Below are positions 49,656 through 61,418 of a stretch of 64,000 nt of DNA, one piece after another; position 1 is the stretch's first letter, and the number at the start of each line of letters is the position of its first letter. The notes under the pieces were generated by a model that was not told the DNA's origin, made no database searches, and worked only from the letters and a program-made list of their open reading frames with translations. Source of the DNA: Lineus longissimus (taxonomy: Eukaryota; Nemertea; Pilidiophora; Heteronemertea; Lineidae); the NCBI RefSeq assembly GCF_910592395.1, contig NC_088321.1, forward strand, positions 10,228,001 to 10,292,000, in the 5' to 3' direction. A program made the position numbers and the translations under genes.

Positions 49656-50523
49656 ATATCAGTGTGAAGACAACTTGCACAGGAGAGAAGACAGGAAGCA
49701 TACCGTTCAAGTTTGACCCCACTTTGGCTCTTTCACCCTGGCAATTTGAAATTGGATCTGGCGACTGCTGACGATCTGCCCGAGCCGTTATTTATACAAA
49801 CCCAATGAAAGCTCTATATGGCTCATAAAATATTCTACTATTGTACTGCCAGAAACCATTGTATATCATAATTGAAATATTTGTATTCGAATCTAGGGAA
49901 GATTTGGAATGCACTAGTTCCTTTTTCATTTGCTTTCCTTATTCATTTTCTAAATTGGAGCCAGTTAAATGACCGTGGTTTGTGCCAATCCAAAAAGTAA
50001 ACAAAGCAGTCTGTCAATCGTTGAATGCGAGCATGCTTTTTGCCTAAATCTACCTTATTACTGAATCAAATGTTATGTACAAGATATCAATCTCTTGTTT
50101 GATGCCTGGAGATCCGAAGGGAGGCATTAATATTTCGTGGTCAGACAATTTCTTGACCTTGAAAGGGATTTTCTTGTGTTATATTGAAAAAATGCCGGGT
50201 GTTTATAAAATTCGGCGTAAGCAGAATGGGAATTGCCCGCGCCCAATATATCCAAGTTCCTGAGCATACGTCATCTCCGGAGTTAGCCGAACATTTCCGA
50301 ACATTGTATGAGCAATCGTTTTTACAGCTCACAAAAAACACAATAACTAAAGAAGGGATTATATATTTTATAAATGGTGACATGAAATGCTATTAGCAAT
50401 TGCATACATTGTAATAAATGAAGCAATTTTGCCCAAAATAATAGCACTTCAAGACACAATCCGTTAACTGACAAGGTCTTTCACACCATTTCACATTTTG
50501 TATTCAATACTTTTATTTTCCAG
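49656..50523. other. Probable intron or upstream region
   Basis: No feature recognised apart from the pyrimidine-rich acceptor TTTTATTTTCCAG at 50511-50523. Confidence 0.4.
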
Positions 50524-51005
50524 GAAAATCCTATTGCCTTGAGCTATCTGACCAGTTGATTCAAGACAGCAACAAACAAAGGCTGTTTGTCATGGCAACC
50601 AACCCTCGGGATGATGGCTTGATGGATGTGCTGAACATATCTTTAGACAAATCAGTTCCAGTTGACTCCTCCTCGGTTATGATCATCCAATCAAAGCAGA
50701 GGTCTGAAGTCTTCGTGTACGGGTTCAGTGATATTATCTTAGCAGCCAAGGTCGGTCAAGCGAAATTCATGGGTCAAATGGTGCTGGCAGAGGATATGCA
50801 AGAAACAATTGATTTTCTTAAGATGGTCAATTCTGATGGAACTCAATTGACACCAAGTATAGGAAATCTGGCCAAGCCTATGGTGGTCCATGGAGTCACT
50901 CAGGTAACCACGGAGACATCAGTTGGTGACGAGCCTGCCAGGGCGCATGGAGCCGATCAGAATAAAATGCCAATACCACCGCTACCTGATGAAAGACCAT
51001 TGGAG
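50524..51005 (+). CDS. Exon of an unrecognised plus-strand gene
   Basis: Acceptor TTTTCCAG, open for 482 bases, donor GTAAAT from 51006. The protein segment has normal, non-repetitive composition: KSYCLELSDQLIQDSNKQRL, SVMIIQSKQRSEVFVYGFSD, then AKVGQAKFMGQMVLAEDMQ and an acidic/Pro-rich end. I recognise no domain. The exon enters after one base of a codon and ends in phase 0, as needed by the exon at 55247. Confidence 0.6.
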
Positions 51006-51149
51006 GTAAATGCTAAACTATTTATAAAGTAGGCCTGTTATTGTCAAGCTGCTCACAACACCTCGTAATGGCAAACGTAACAGCAACTGTAGGCAATTTA
51101 TATTATGTCTGTTACCCTTCCTGGCTGCGGCCAGGCTTTTTGACTTGTA

Positions 51150-51518
51150 TACAACACCGCTGTGTGCGTCGTCGTTGTTGTCAGTATCCTGTTTTAAAAA
51201 CGGTGGCATGTTTCTTAACCGCTAGAGCTATGAACTTTAAACTTTGTACACAGGACCCCCAGGTCAGGTGATCTCTGACAATGAATTTCGGTCCGGTCTG
51301 ATTCTTGACTTGGCTACCAGGGGGCCAGAAGTGGAAACCTAAAAAGTGTGATATCTCTCTTATGAGTGACTCGTTTTCGATAAAACTTCTATGGTAGGTT
51401 CTACTTGTAAGGATTCATCACATATCATCTGAGTTTTTGATTTGACTTAATTTTCAAGGTCACAGAGATCAAATGGCGTAAATTGATCGTTTGAGTGTAA
51501 CTATGGCACGTTTCTTAA
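51150..51518. repeat. Dispersed AGCTCACC-family repeat, left part of a split copy
   Basis: Same word order as at 16186 and 48990. It is interrupted at CGTTTCTTAA (51509-51518) by the TTAA element and resumes at 52314. Confidence 0.88.
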
Positions 51519-52313
51519 CTCTTTACATACGCTAGACCCGCGTGCGTCATAGCGTCAAAGTCCTGAATACACAGCGTCATTATTCTGATATAGTTTCCCG
51601 GGAGCACGTCACTGAGGCGGCCGTATTTCAGGTAGTGTTTACATAAGTGATATTATCTCCGTTGCTGTTCATAGTACAGGACTAAAATTTTGGGGAGTAA
51701 CTAAGAATTAAATTCCGCATAAACTCATGTAATTTATTTTGAATTCTAACGAAAAGTAACCGAGAACAAGGCCTGCAAACTTGGAGAGAAAAAAATTTCT
51801 ACAAATCGACGTAAACACAAAATGTTTATAATAAAAATCTAAGTCCCAGTCACTATCATCACTTCCTACCGAAACATTGATATCTGAATCTGCAAAACCT
51901 TCAAATTCTGATCCGGAGCTCGAATCAAATAAATCTATCATAAATAAACCCAGCTGGTCCCGAACAATGCGGCACGTCTGTCAAAAAAAAGATTAAAGAA
52001 ACGTTTAAAAATGGCCGACGAGGTCAACTACCTGGGGAATCCCGCCTTTACATCGTTATTATTCATGCCTCATGAATACTAAATTAGAACGGAGTGACCT
52101 GAATAGAAAATAGAAGCTTATCTCTTATTGGCCATTCAAATAGGGTCACCATGGAGCCAGCCAATAAGAAATTACGATACATTAAAGTTGGAGTAGCTTG
52201 TAGTCGGCTTGCCGGAGTTTCGCACTGTTTGAATGGAGCCGAGTAATGGCGGCTCCTGGGAGAACAGCGTAAGTTTTTTGCGCCGACCAGCGGCGGCTAG
52301 CGTATGTAAAGAG
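51519..52313. mobile_element. piggyBac-like element, 795 bp, non-autonomous
   Basis: TTAA at 51515-51518 and 52314-52317. Inverted ends CTCTTTACATACGCTAG. The surrounding dispersed repeat is continuous across it once one TTAA is removed, as other copies of the family show. A minus-strand frame (51708-51941) starts MIDLFDSSSGSEFEGFADSD, an acidic leader with the EFEGF word seen at the N-terminus of piggyBac-type transposases; the rest of the transposase is absent. Confidence 0.85.
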
Positions 52314-52660
52314 TTAACCACTAAAGCTATGAGCTCGAAATTTGGTACATATGACTCCCTATGTCGTATAACCTCGTACACTGAATTTCAATCTCCTCTG
52401 ATTCGCGACTTGGCCACCAGGAGGCCAAAACTAAAAAAGGTTAAAAGTGCAATATCTCGCTTATTAGTGACTTGTTTTCGATGATATTTTTATGGTAGGT
52501 TCGCAAAGCAACGATTTGTCTCATGTCATACCGACAATGGTTTGACCTATACATGTAGCATGTTTCTGAAGCAGGATGAATTCCTAATCACCAAATATCT
52601 ATACGGTGAGCACAATGGCCCCTGGCCATTTCATTTTATTCTTTCACTCGTGGATCCGCT
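52314..52660. repeat. Dispersed AGCTCACC-family repeat, right part of the split copy
   Basis: Resumes with TTAACCACTAAAGCTATGAG and ends with CGGTGAGCACAATGGCCCC and TGGCCATTTCATT, the 3' end also seen at 61380-61418. Confidence 0.88.
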
Positions 52661-54228
52661 GATGCCAGAATTCAACATTTTGGAATAAAAATAAATAATT
52701 ATTTTTTGTCCAACCCAGATCCGCTGACGTAAATTATCGTAAATAGCAAAGAAATTGTTTTCCTAATTTCTGTCCTCGCCTCCAACGCTTACTAGGTCAG
52801 TAGGTGAATCAAAAGCACGTTTCAAGTTGTTGAAAAGTATATGTCTCAAGCTATTAAATCGTAGCTTTAACAGATATTTTGGACAAATATTTACTGAGTT
52901 ATTAACTTGATTTCAACACCATCTAGCCAACATGGCTTTTCTCATGCACACCTGCTTGCTACGCATTTGTACTACTGCGCCATCTTTAGAATGTTTTTGG
53001 CGGGAAGGAACTAGCAATAGCATCGTCTGCTTTGGCATCTACCCACTGGGAAGGCAATGCATATAGCATGTCCATCATGAAGTTTATGCAATGTCTTTTT
53101 TGCTTGATGTTTATATGCGATTGTTTAACAAGAATTTTAGATAAGAGTGCAGAATGTGAAACATATCCCGGGGAGTTGGACCTTTTTGCCGACTTCAACA
53201 TTTCATCAAACCACGAGATCATTAAATATGCAGCTGATATTTCTAAAACTATTGCAATAGGGTTCATTAAATGCGGGGCGGTTTGACTTTACCCACGTGA
53301 TGAATGGGCATTGTCCATTTTCTCCCCCTCGGTCACGCCATGAATAAACCCCAGACACGATTATCTGGTCATACAAGCCATTCAATTCATTAGTCCCATT
53401 GACCAATGGTAGTGGACTGCAAATAGTGGGTGTCTCTGGTCATAGATGTGCGCCACGATCTGAGCCAATCAGTCCAATCCACTAGGCCTAACCTTTGTAG
53501 GTATGCGAGGTATTCATCCCTTCGGGCCTCTTTAATATGGTGCCCAAAGACGGAATACGTGAGGAAAAGTATATTTTCAATACAGTTTTATATTTCATAA
53601 TCATAAACTTTAGTCGTGCCTTATTCTGTTCAAAAAAAAATCCCAACTCCCGGATTCTGCCACAACATAACCCAATCCTACCAAACCTACTCATTCCACT
53701 AACAACCTCAATCATCAAGGATATGGTCTGCAATTTGCTGTCAGGTGAATTGCCCAATGCTAGTTAAGTCTTGCAGCTTGCTAAGTCAGAGACACCTGAC
53801 ACTGACAGTTGTTTTCTCTTGAAGGTGAAACCCCGGTGTTAAAATCTTTCCTATTGGGAGAGGACAATTAACTGAATGTAAGGTTTTGCTTATTTACTGG
53901 CCCTGAGCTGGGGTCAGGCAGGGTGGGTTACAGCCCTCCGGTATATACATGTAGTTAGGTGACAGTAGCAAAGCATAGACTCATGATTTCCAATTACTGA
54001 CACAGGGTACTATGATTTTAAAAATCCTTTGGCAGACTTTGGAGAAAGGCTGCAGATATTAAATTTTATTTTGAAAAAAAAAAAAATTTCCTCTGACCAA
54101 ACTCTTCATCCAGAAATCCGAGAACCAGACAATACAAGAAGCCTGGCCTGGCTGAATACATGATGTTTTTGCTGAATTGTTGGAATTTGAGATTAAAGGT
54201 ATACCCATTTGGGGGCTGTTCCTAAGGG
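52661..54228. other. Probable intron with fragments of older repeats
   Basis: Bases 53189-53252 share a roughly 60-base stretch with 17466-17530 in a RALBP1 intron. The frame 53537-53767 (EEKYIFNTVLYFIIINFSRA) faintly resembles the end of a LINE RT. Nothing firm. Confidence 0.35.
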
Positions 54229-54640
54229 AGCTTCATAGCCTAGTGGTTAACACTGCTGGCCACCACGCAAAAGGGCCTGGGTTCGATCCCAGGCCACAGG
54301 GTGAACCCAGGATTGTATTTCTGGATGAACCGACGTGGCTCTCAAAAACTAAAAATTCCAGTTCTTCATAGTCCTTCGCATGAGACTTAAATCCGAGGTT
54401 CCTTGTATCTGGTGTCAATGCCAGGGCAGGTTAAAGACCCCACCAAATGAGAAACATGAGTAGCTTGCATGGACTCAGCCTCTCACTGAAGTCGGATTCA
54501 TGAGGCCAATAAACCCAATTAGGGTGTAACCGTTAGTAGTGTCGCGCATAAATGCTCATCCCGCCTTGGAGGTTGAATACTCCCAGGAGAATTAACCTCG
54601 GAGTGCCGAGCAAACGCTGATGAAGAAGAAGAAGATCTTT
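54229..54640 (+). mobile_element. tRNA-derived SINE
   Basis: A tRNA-like head has an A box TAGCCTAGTGG and a B box GGTTCGATCCC with a complementary stem (GGGCCTGGG-CCCAGGCC). A body of about 330 bases with GCCTCTCACTGAAGTCGG and TTAACCTCGGAGTGCCGAG follows, and the tail is (GAA)n. GGGAGC occurs next to both ends and may be part of the target duplication. Confidence 0.8.
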
Positions 54641-55246
54641 GGGAGCAATTTTAATGGGCAAATTCATTCTGAAAATATTCCTATTATTTCTTTTACTTTG
54701 TGGGGTTTGAAGAAAGTAAAAAGAAATTGATTTGGTTAAGGGCGCCATAATTTTGGGTCCGTGGTGCCATCCATGCAAGTTTCAGGAAATTCCACCGGAC
54801 TACAATTAGATTTTATAGGTTTTATAGGACTTTTATTGGTAAATTTTCTAGAATAAACTGTGGCCATCCGGTAACATGGAAACTATCACATGATATGCAC
54901 TAAATTTTTTGGTAATTTGTTCGCTATCCATAGGATAAACCGGCTGTGCATTTTTATCTATATTTGATGTAAGTTATGTTTGATGAACTATATTACCAGA
55001 TGAACAGAACAAAATATCGGTGAAAGACCCCAACAACACAGTTTTTCCAACTTTATTGGAATTTTTTTCCTTCCCCAGCCCGGGACAGGCCAGCTTGGCA
55101 AACAGGCAGGCCTGATCCTTGGTTTTCCAAGGAATTAATTTCCCAGAGTGAATTCGCCCTGGAAGTTTTGATTCCATTGCATTCCGAGGGATTCTCCCTA
55201 TAAAAGCACTTGGCCCCTTTACAATATACATTGTTTTTAATTTCAG

Positions 55247-55385
55247 TTATTTCAGAATCAGGATATCAGTTATACCAAAGATTCAGACCTATCTCTGGTA
55301 AAGATTGAACCCCACGATGCAGAGGTTGATGACAGTGATGATGATAACGCTCTGTTTGCACCATTCCTTGCTCAGAATAATCTTG
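55247..55385 (+). CDS. Exon of the unrecognised plus-strand gene
   Basis: Acceptor TTTAATTTCAG (an alternative AG lies 9 bases on, also in frame), donor GTAAGA. Encodes DLSLVKIEPHDAEVDDSDDD then FAPFLAQNNL. The VKIEP word resembles a SUMO site. Phase enters 0 and leaves 1. Confidence 0.55.
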
Positions 55386-55582
55386 GTAAGATAAAAAGGA
55401 CAACTTGGATATGATTTAAGTTAGTGTTTTATATCCCCCTTCGGAGATACCATCTCACAATGTACACATGATTGAAAGGTGGCACTGCCTGCACTCCACA
55501 TGGCTTAGGGTGGAACTGCTAATGATTTAAAAATTGAATTTAGATTCAGAACTCATAATGTCACAATTTTCAATGCCAAATA

Positions 55583-56093
55583 CTGTAGAACGAAAAAATT
55601 TTGTGTGCAGAACATTTTGCGAATTTTGTGAGCTGGTCATGCTCACGAAAATATTCTGGCGGAAAATCTCTTGCTTTTTAGCTAGAATTCCATGTCATTG
55701 TTGCCTTGTTTCCGCCGATGCGCTGCATACTGCTTGGCCCGATCTCAGCTTATAGTAGACTGTACGATCATATGGTTGGTTAAAGCTACCGCGTATATAC
55801 CCCACACAATTGGCACGTATCATAATTACGCCTCACAAACACACCTCTTGAACTACTTTTGCGCTATAGGCTTAATTACTCGACACTGTCAGCAGTGGAA
55901 TTGAGTATATTATATAGGCGACTTTTACACTACCGCCCCCATACACTGAGATATTCATATCAAAATAGACAATTTAGATAATTTTCTTAGAAGAAAAATA
56001 AAAAATTTCCTCGCGAAAATATTCTTCCACGAATATGTCCTTCGTTAGGCATTCGTGAAAAATGTTATGCCGCGAAAATTTTCTGTTCTACAG
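55583..56093. mobile_element. Tc1/mariner-like MITE, 511 bp
   Basis: TA at 55581-55582 and 56094-56095 flanks inverted ends CTGTAGAACGAAAAAATTTT and, reversed, CTGTAGAACAGAAAATTTT. TCACGAAAATATTCTGGCGG-like words recur inside. No transposase. Confidence 0.75.
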
Positions 56094-56685
56094 TATATCG
56101 TTAATTCTCAATCTTTTTTTTGTTTGAACCCTGATATCAAATCAATCAGTTGGTTCTTATAAATGTATTTCAACAATAATTTTCTCAAAAACCCAGCATT
56201 TTATGGCATGAAATCGCATCTGTGTGACCAGATGATTTCTGCCATACTTTAGCGAACCGAACTGTCCATTGTAAGAGACGCATCGATCGGCTAAGAATCG
56301 ATATATTTCAAAATGGTGCCTGATTTGACCAACCAGAAGTCACATATTTATTCATCAATATTTCGACGATCTTTGCCGAGTTTTGACTAATAAACTTACT
56401 GATTGATCATATTGCGTGAAAAAAATATGATGTATGTAATGAGCTAATGTTAATTGCATGGCGCAGTGCAAAACTAGTTGCATGAAGAGATTCGGCGTTT
56501 TGACAATGTCTGGGTGATTTGATGTGTGTTTTTGTCAGTTCATTTATTGTTCACAAAATGCTTTGAAACCGCATTAAACGGCGGAGAAACTAATCAAATG
56601 ATTTTTCCGTTCCGTTTTCTCAATTTTTTTTACAAAGATTGCAAAACATGTTGAAGCAAAGCACATGGCTCTTGTTTGCCCTTTT

Positions 56686-57320
56686 TAGCTCACCTGGATG
56701 AGCTTATGTCGTCATGTCTCGTCCGTCGCCCTTCATCCGTCAACAATGGTGGCACGTTTGCACACTATTGAGTTTACAAAGTTGAAACTTGGTGTGTGGA
56801 TGTCTTATGACAACATGACATCACACACAAAAAATCATCACCATTTGGCCTACTTTCTGGGCTCCTGGTGACTATCTTTGAAAATCTTAATTTGTCAATA
56901 TCTCATGAACGCTGATAGCTGGAACCATTCATTAATTTAAAAAAAATTTACTTTTATATAGAGCTTTTTAATTTAACCTACTTTTGAAGGTCACAGAGGT
57001 CAAACTCTCAAATTTCAGCAAAGGTGGCACGTTTTGTCATTAATTGTCCTAAACTCTTCAAATTTTATATGTAGACACCTATTGGGCATCTGTACAAGTT
57101 GACCCAATTTAGGTCAATTGTGACCTAATTTTGACCCAGTTATCAAGTTCAGAGGTCAAACTGAGTCAAACTCTGAAAGTGTCTTTGATAGTGCTACATT
57201 TTGTCATTTTTAAAAGTCAGTTTAACCATCATGTCTCATTTCAGCTACTACTAAATCATTCCCAGATGAGCACAATGTCCCCAGAACATTTTATTTGATC
57301 TATAATGCATTCCCTTCCCA
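56686..57320. repeat. Dispersed AGCTCACC-family repeat copy
   Basis: Starts TTTTAGCTCACCTGGATGAG, has TCCGTCAACAATGGTGGCAC, TTTGAAGGTCACAGAGGTCA, and ends GATGAGCACAATGTCCCCAG. Diverged from the 49 and 60 kb copies. Confidence 0.82.
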
Positions 57321-57854
57321 TATTTTGGCATAAATAAGTGCGTGCATAAAGCTCACTCAAATATAAATAAATACTGCAATTAACACATTATTAATTACAT
57401 GTAGGGATGTAATTGTAGGCCTACCTGAAATGTCCAAAACCACTTACTCAAAAGCACAATGTAGCAAAAATGATTGTTTGAGATTGGCATGAGTTCTCAC
57501 AATGCTACGAGTGGCGACGCATGGTAGTGGGTCGGCACATTATCTTCCTGGCCATCTAAATCCCGCCTAAATCCTGCCTAAATCCCATGGCCATTCGTCC
57601 AAGCATGGGATTATTGACAGGTTGTCCAAGGATGGGATCATTGATAATGATAATTTTCCATACCACTTGATCACACTGATCTTAGATGTTGGCTTAACCC
57701 CCTTTGCTTATGCTTGGCATGTCCGTATTTGTTCTTCACATCTACGTTCCAAGTCCCACAATAGAACTGCTGGGCCCCTGGTGTCTTTCACTTGATTCCA
57801 CCATCTCACAGTATGATATAAACATAAACTACACAAATGTTTTTTGCCCCCTCC

Positions 57855-58083
57855 CCCGGGTGTATACAAAACCAAGACCTAAGACATAAGACCTAAGACC
57901 TAAGATCCCCCGAAGTACAAAACTAAGACCCAGGTACAAAACTAAGATCCCCGAGGTACAAAACTAAGACCCAATTCCAAACTAAAATTTTGAAGAAAAA
58001 TATCAGAGTCTTAGTTTTGTACATCAGGGGATCTTAGTTTTGTACGTACAAAACTAAGATCCCCTGATGTACAAAACTAAGAC
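57855..58083. repeat. GTACAAAACTAAGAYCC repeat cluster with a perfect 76-bp palindrome
   Basis: The word GTACAAAACTAAGATCCCC or its variants occurs many times. At 58008-58083 two 38-base arms are exact reverse complements with no spacer, centred at GTAC|GTAC (58045/58046). Confidence 0.93.
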
Positions 58084-58199
58084 CCATGATTTCTTTCCAA
58101 ATTCTGCCCCTCTTTCGAATTCATTTTGATGTAGTAATATCACCTTTGAGATGCATGCAGTTGCTCCATCTGAATAATACCTCCATATGCACTATGCAG

Positions 58200-58333
58200 G
58201 CACGACCGGTCATCACTCTAGCATATACTCTAGCATATACGGCCTCCATCCAGCTCCACAAAAAGTGGCGAAACCGGTGCAATACTCCTTTGAGTCATTC
58301 GGAGGAGCGCCGCCATCGGAAGAGTTGGAACGA
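58200..58333 (+). CDS. Possible exon of the unrecognised plus-strand gene
   Basis: Acceptor ACTATGCAG, phase 1 as left by 55385. Encodes SSIYGLHPAPQKVAKPVQYS then FGGAPPSEELER; donor GTAAAA from 58334. The frame stays open to 58447, so it may instead be a last exon. Confidence 0.42.
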
Positions 58334-59319
58334 GTAAAATATGAACGTTTTCTTATCCATCAATTACATACTAACCGAGTCAAACAACGTTATTGCAATA
58401 TAGGCCGTTATTTAATGAATTTACATAAATCGATCAGAATATTTTGAGAATTGTGTACAAAATATTTGTGGGAGACTTTACTGAAAATATACCAAGAAGC
58501 AAAATGAAAATGTTCCTTTGGCATTTATGTGTACAGAGTCGTCAAACACAGCTTTTACAACGAAATGAACATGGGTTGTATCAAACATCCATGCGTATGT
58601 ACATGTTGCATATAACAATACATTATACACAACAGAGACTCCCTTCTTACCTCGACACACCACTAAGCTATTTCATTTATGACTTGTAAAATGGGAAATT
58701 TTTGTGGTATTTTAAATTTTGCGTTTTTTGCGAATGTCTGTAATCCGCAAAACAGGAATTCTAAATAAAGTTTATTCAAACAAATCCGTGAAAATACCGT
58801 AACCAGCCGCAAAAATTTTCCGTTTTACAATATACTACAAAAATTAATTAATTTTCTTCCAAACAATATCAATTATATTTCAACAATGAAATCGGAAATA
58901 TTAGTTCCGTATACACGCATAAGCAAACTACCTGTCAATAATGATTGCATAAAATATAGTGTTGGCATAAACATCAGGACCCGCTTGCACAAAGGTGCAA
59001 GACCAATAGCCTCGGGCAGTTACCCTTTCCCGTATCAGTTCATTTTGAAAAATAATGATACAGTATGTTCATCTAACAATCAAAATAATGAGTCAACGAA
59101 ACATGTATGAACTATATTCTGCAACTGCGACGCAAAGCCAAAACTAACAATGAGACTAAAAGAAACTTCATATACAACTCTGCTGACCGGTGTAATAGAA
59201 TCAGATGCCCCCTGATATTAAATGCCCTCAATAATAAAACACGGCACCATTCAATAGGTCTCTAAAGAAGCCAAGACCCTTAATCCGAAGACGAACAATA
59301 CAGGCTGGCATCAGTAAAG

Positions 59320-59538
59320 GGAGGGCATTTGATTCTATCACAACTGTGTCATCCTAATGTTCCACACGCTGGTTCTGTTTTTTCGTACCAAGGATATTCT
59401 ATGTTCCCCGCAGCAGCTGAAGGCATGGCAGAAGAGGCAAACTCCAAAATAAGGTCTCCAAGTTCACTTTACAAAGTAGCACTTGGTACAACATCTCGAG
59501 TCAATAGCTCCAGTAGTTACCATCCGTCAATTTACTAA
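59320..59538 (+). CDS. Possible last exon of the unrecognised gene
   Basis: In phase 0, starts GGHLILSQLCHPNVPHAGS and ends NSSSSYHPSIY with a TAA. Composition looks coding, but the acceptor (AGTAAAG) lacks a pyrimidine tract and overlaps a short inverted repeat (59190-59345). Confidence 0.35.
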   Translation, partial: GGHLILSQLCHPNVPHAGSVFSYQGYSMFPAAAEGMAEEANSKIRSPSSLYKVALGTTSRVNSSSSYHPSIY

Positions 59539-60263
59539 TTCGACCTCTGCGACCTTGAATAGTTGGTCAAATCGAAAACCCAACATTATAGCTATGTATC
59601 ATCATGAGAGGTACGTACAATAAAAAATTGGCAATGATCACAACCAAGAAGCGAATTGGGCTGTATATGTGTGTGATAGTACATGTACCTTAAGTTAACT
59701 AACCTATACTGTCATGAAATGGAAAAAGCTAGTAACTCACATTTTGAAGAAAAGTGAGTTATTGCTGAAAATGAGTGCAGTACATGTATTTGATCCTGAT
59801 TCTTTTGATGCAGCCCCATAAATTTCTAAGTAAAACACCATTGATGTGAAGACATTGCAATTCGTTTCCCTTTGTTAAGAAACTTTTGAAGCCCTTTTTC
59901 TCAAAACGTGGTGAATGCGAGTTACTATAGCTTTTTCCATTTCACGACAGTAATGCTTGTATACCAAGTTTAAAACCGCTGTGTCTTGTGGTTGCAATAA
60001 TAGTGTTAACAAATGGACTGGCAGATAGACTGGCAGACAGACATGCAGACGTCTCTCGAATATAAACTACATGTATATACTTGACAAGCTTGAAACATGC
60101 GTGGTTTCATTTCTGGACGCACACTGAAAATTTACTTTTCATACCCAAGTTCATGGTGTAGCAGTTTGAAATGTAGGGGTTCCAATCTTGATTTGACTTC
60201 TGTTGCGATTCTAACAAATGATGCATCAAAGTATGGGAACCTTCTGAAGATACATTCTTTTTT
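59539..60263. other. Non-coding stretch
   Basis: No gene recognised. TAGTAACTCACATTTTGA and its inverse near 59915 (about 190 bases apart) hint at another small inverted-repeat element (GAAATGGAAAAAGCTA at 59718, TAGCTTTTTCCATTTC at 59928). Confidence 0.4.
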
Positions 60264-60315
60264 TAGCTCACCTCTTAGCAGAGGTGAGCTTATCCCATAC
60301 CGTGGCGTCCGTCGT

Positions 60316-60380
<65 letters not shown>

Positions 60381-61418
60381 CGTCGTCCGTTAGCAGGGCA
60401 CGTTTCGTAACTGTTAGAGCTATTGAGTTGAAACTTGGTACACATGTACCCTTATGTAATGACACCTTGGAGACCAAGTTTCGGTCCGATTCGTTTTATG
60501 GTTTGGCCACCAGGGGGCCAAACGTTAAAAGTGAAAATATGCAATATCTCCCTTAATAGTAGTCGGGAAATTTTGAAAAAAATATGGTAGGTACTTCTAG
60601 CAAAGGTGCATCATATATCCTCCGGGTTTTTGATTTGACCTCCTTTTCAAGGTCACAGAGGTCAAATGGTGTAAATTGGCCGTTAGGATGTAACGATGGC
60701 ACGTTTCTAAACTGCAATGACTATTGATACCAAATTTGGTACACATTTACCCCTTAGTCAGGTGATCTCAGGGACTGAAGTTTGGTCCAATATGATTCAC
60801 CACTTGACCACCAGGGGGCAAAATCCAAAAACCTTAAAAATGTGATTATTCCTTAACTTCTTGCCCGATTGCCACCAATTTGATATCATGGGTACATCTA
60901 ACCACCATACAGTATATGTCACACAGGTTTTTAATTTGACCTTCTTGTCAAGGTCACAGAGGTCAAATGGCGTAAATTCGCCGTCAGACCGTAACTATGG
61001 CACGTTTCTTAACTGCAATGACTATTGATCACAAATTAAGTACACATGTACCCCTTGGTCAGGTGATCTCAGGTACCGAAGTTTGGTGCGATCTGATTTG
61101 CCGTTTGGCCTCCAGGGAGGGGGCCAAATCCTAAATTCTTCAAAATGCCATTATTCCTAGTAATGACTTGCCCGATTGGCACCAATTTTATATCATAGGT
61201 ACATCTAATTCTAACAACCATTCAATGTGTCACCCGGGTCTTCTTTGATTTGACCTACTTTTCAAGGTCACAGAGGTCGAATGTACTGTAAATTGGCCAT
61301 TTTGGGGAAATTGTAATTGCTTGGACCTACATCAAACCTAACACTACATGACACAATACAATGCTCTTTAGCCATCTTTCCTCCACATGAGGTGAGCACA
61401 ATGGCCCTGGCCATTTCA
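60264..61418. repeat. Full-length copy of the dispersed AGCTCACC repeat family
   Basis: Begins TTTTAGCTCACCTCTTAGCA with the self-complementary AGAGGTGAGCT, continues with a (CGT)n tract, then three roughly 300-bp units each holding GGCACGTTTC, a GGTCAGGTGATCTC word, a CACCAGGGGGC word and AAGGTCACAGAGGTC, and ends GAGGTGAGCACAATGGCCC. The other copies in the window are pieces of this layout. It directly abuts the truncated end of the MULE transposase. Confidence 0.88.
60307..60380. repeat. (CGT)n microsatellite
   Basis: About 24 CGT units. The poly-Ser and poly-Arg open frames here come from it. Confidence 0.95.

Noticed and set aside
54229-54303. A functional tRNA gene
   Set aside because: A and B boxes are present, but a complete cloverleaf could not be drawn and the SINE body and GAA tail follow directly.
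58444-59110. Open frames of 74-81 codons
   Set aside because: AT-rich, no splice context in phase with the neighbouring exon candidates and no recognisable motif.
60097-60556. Poly-Ser and poly-Arg proteins
   Set aside because: Translations of the (CGT)n microsatellite.
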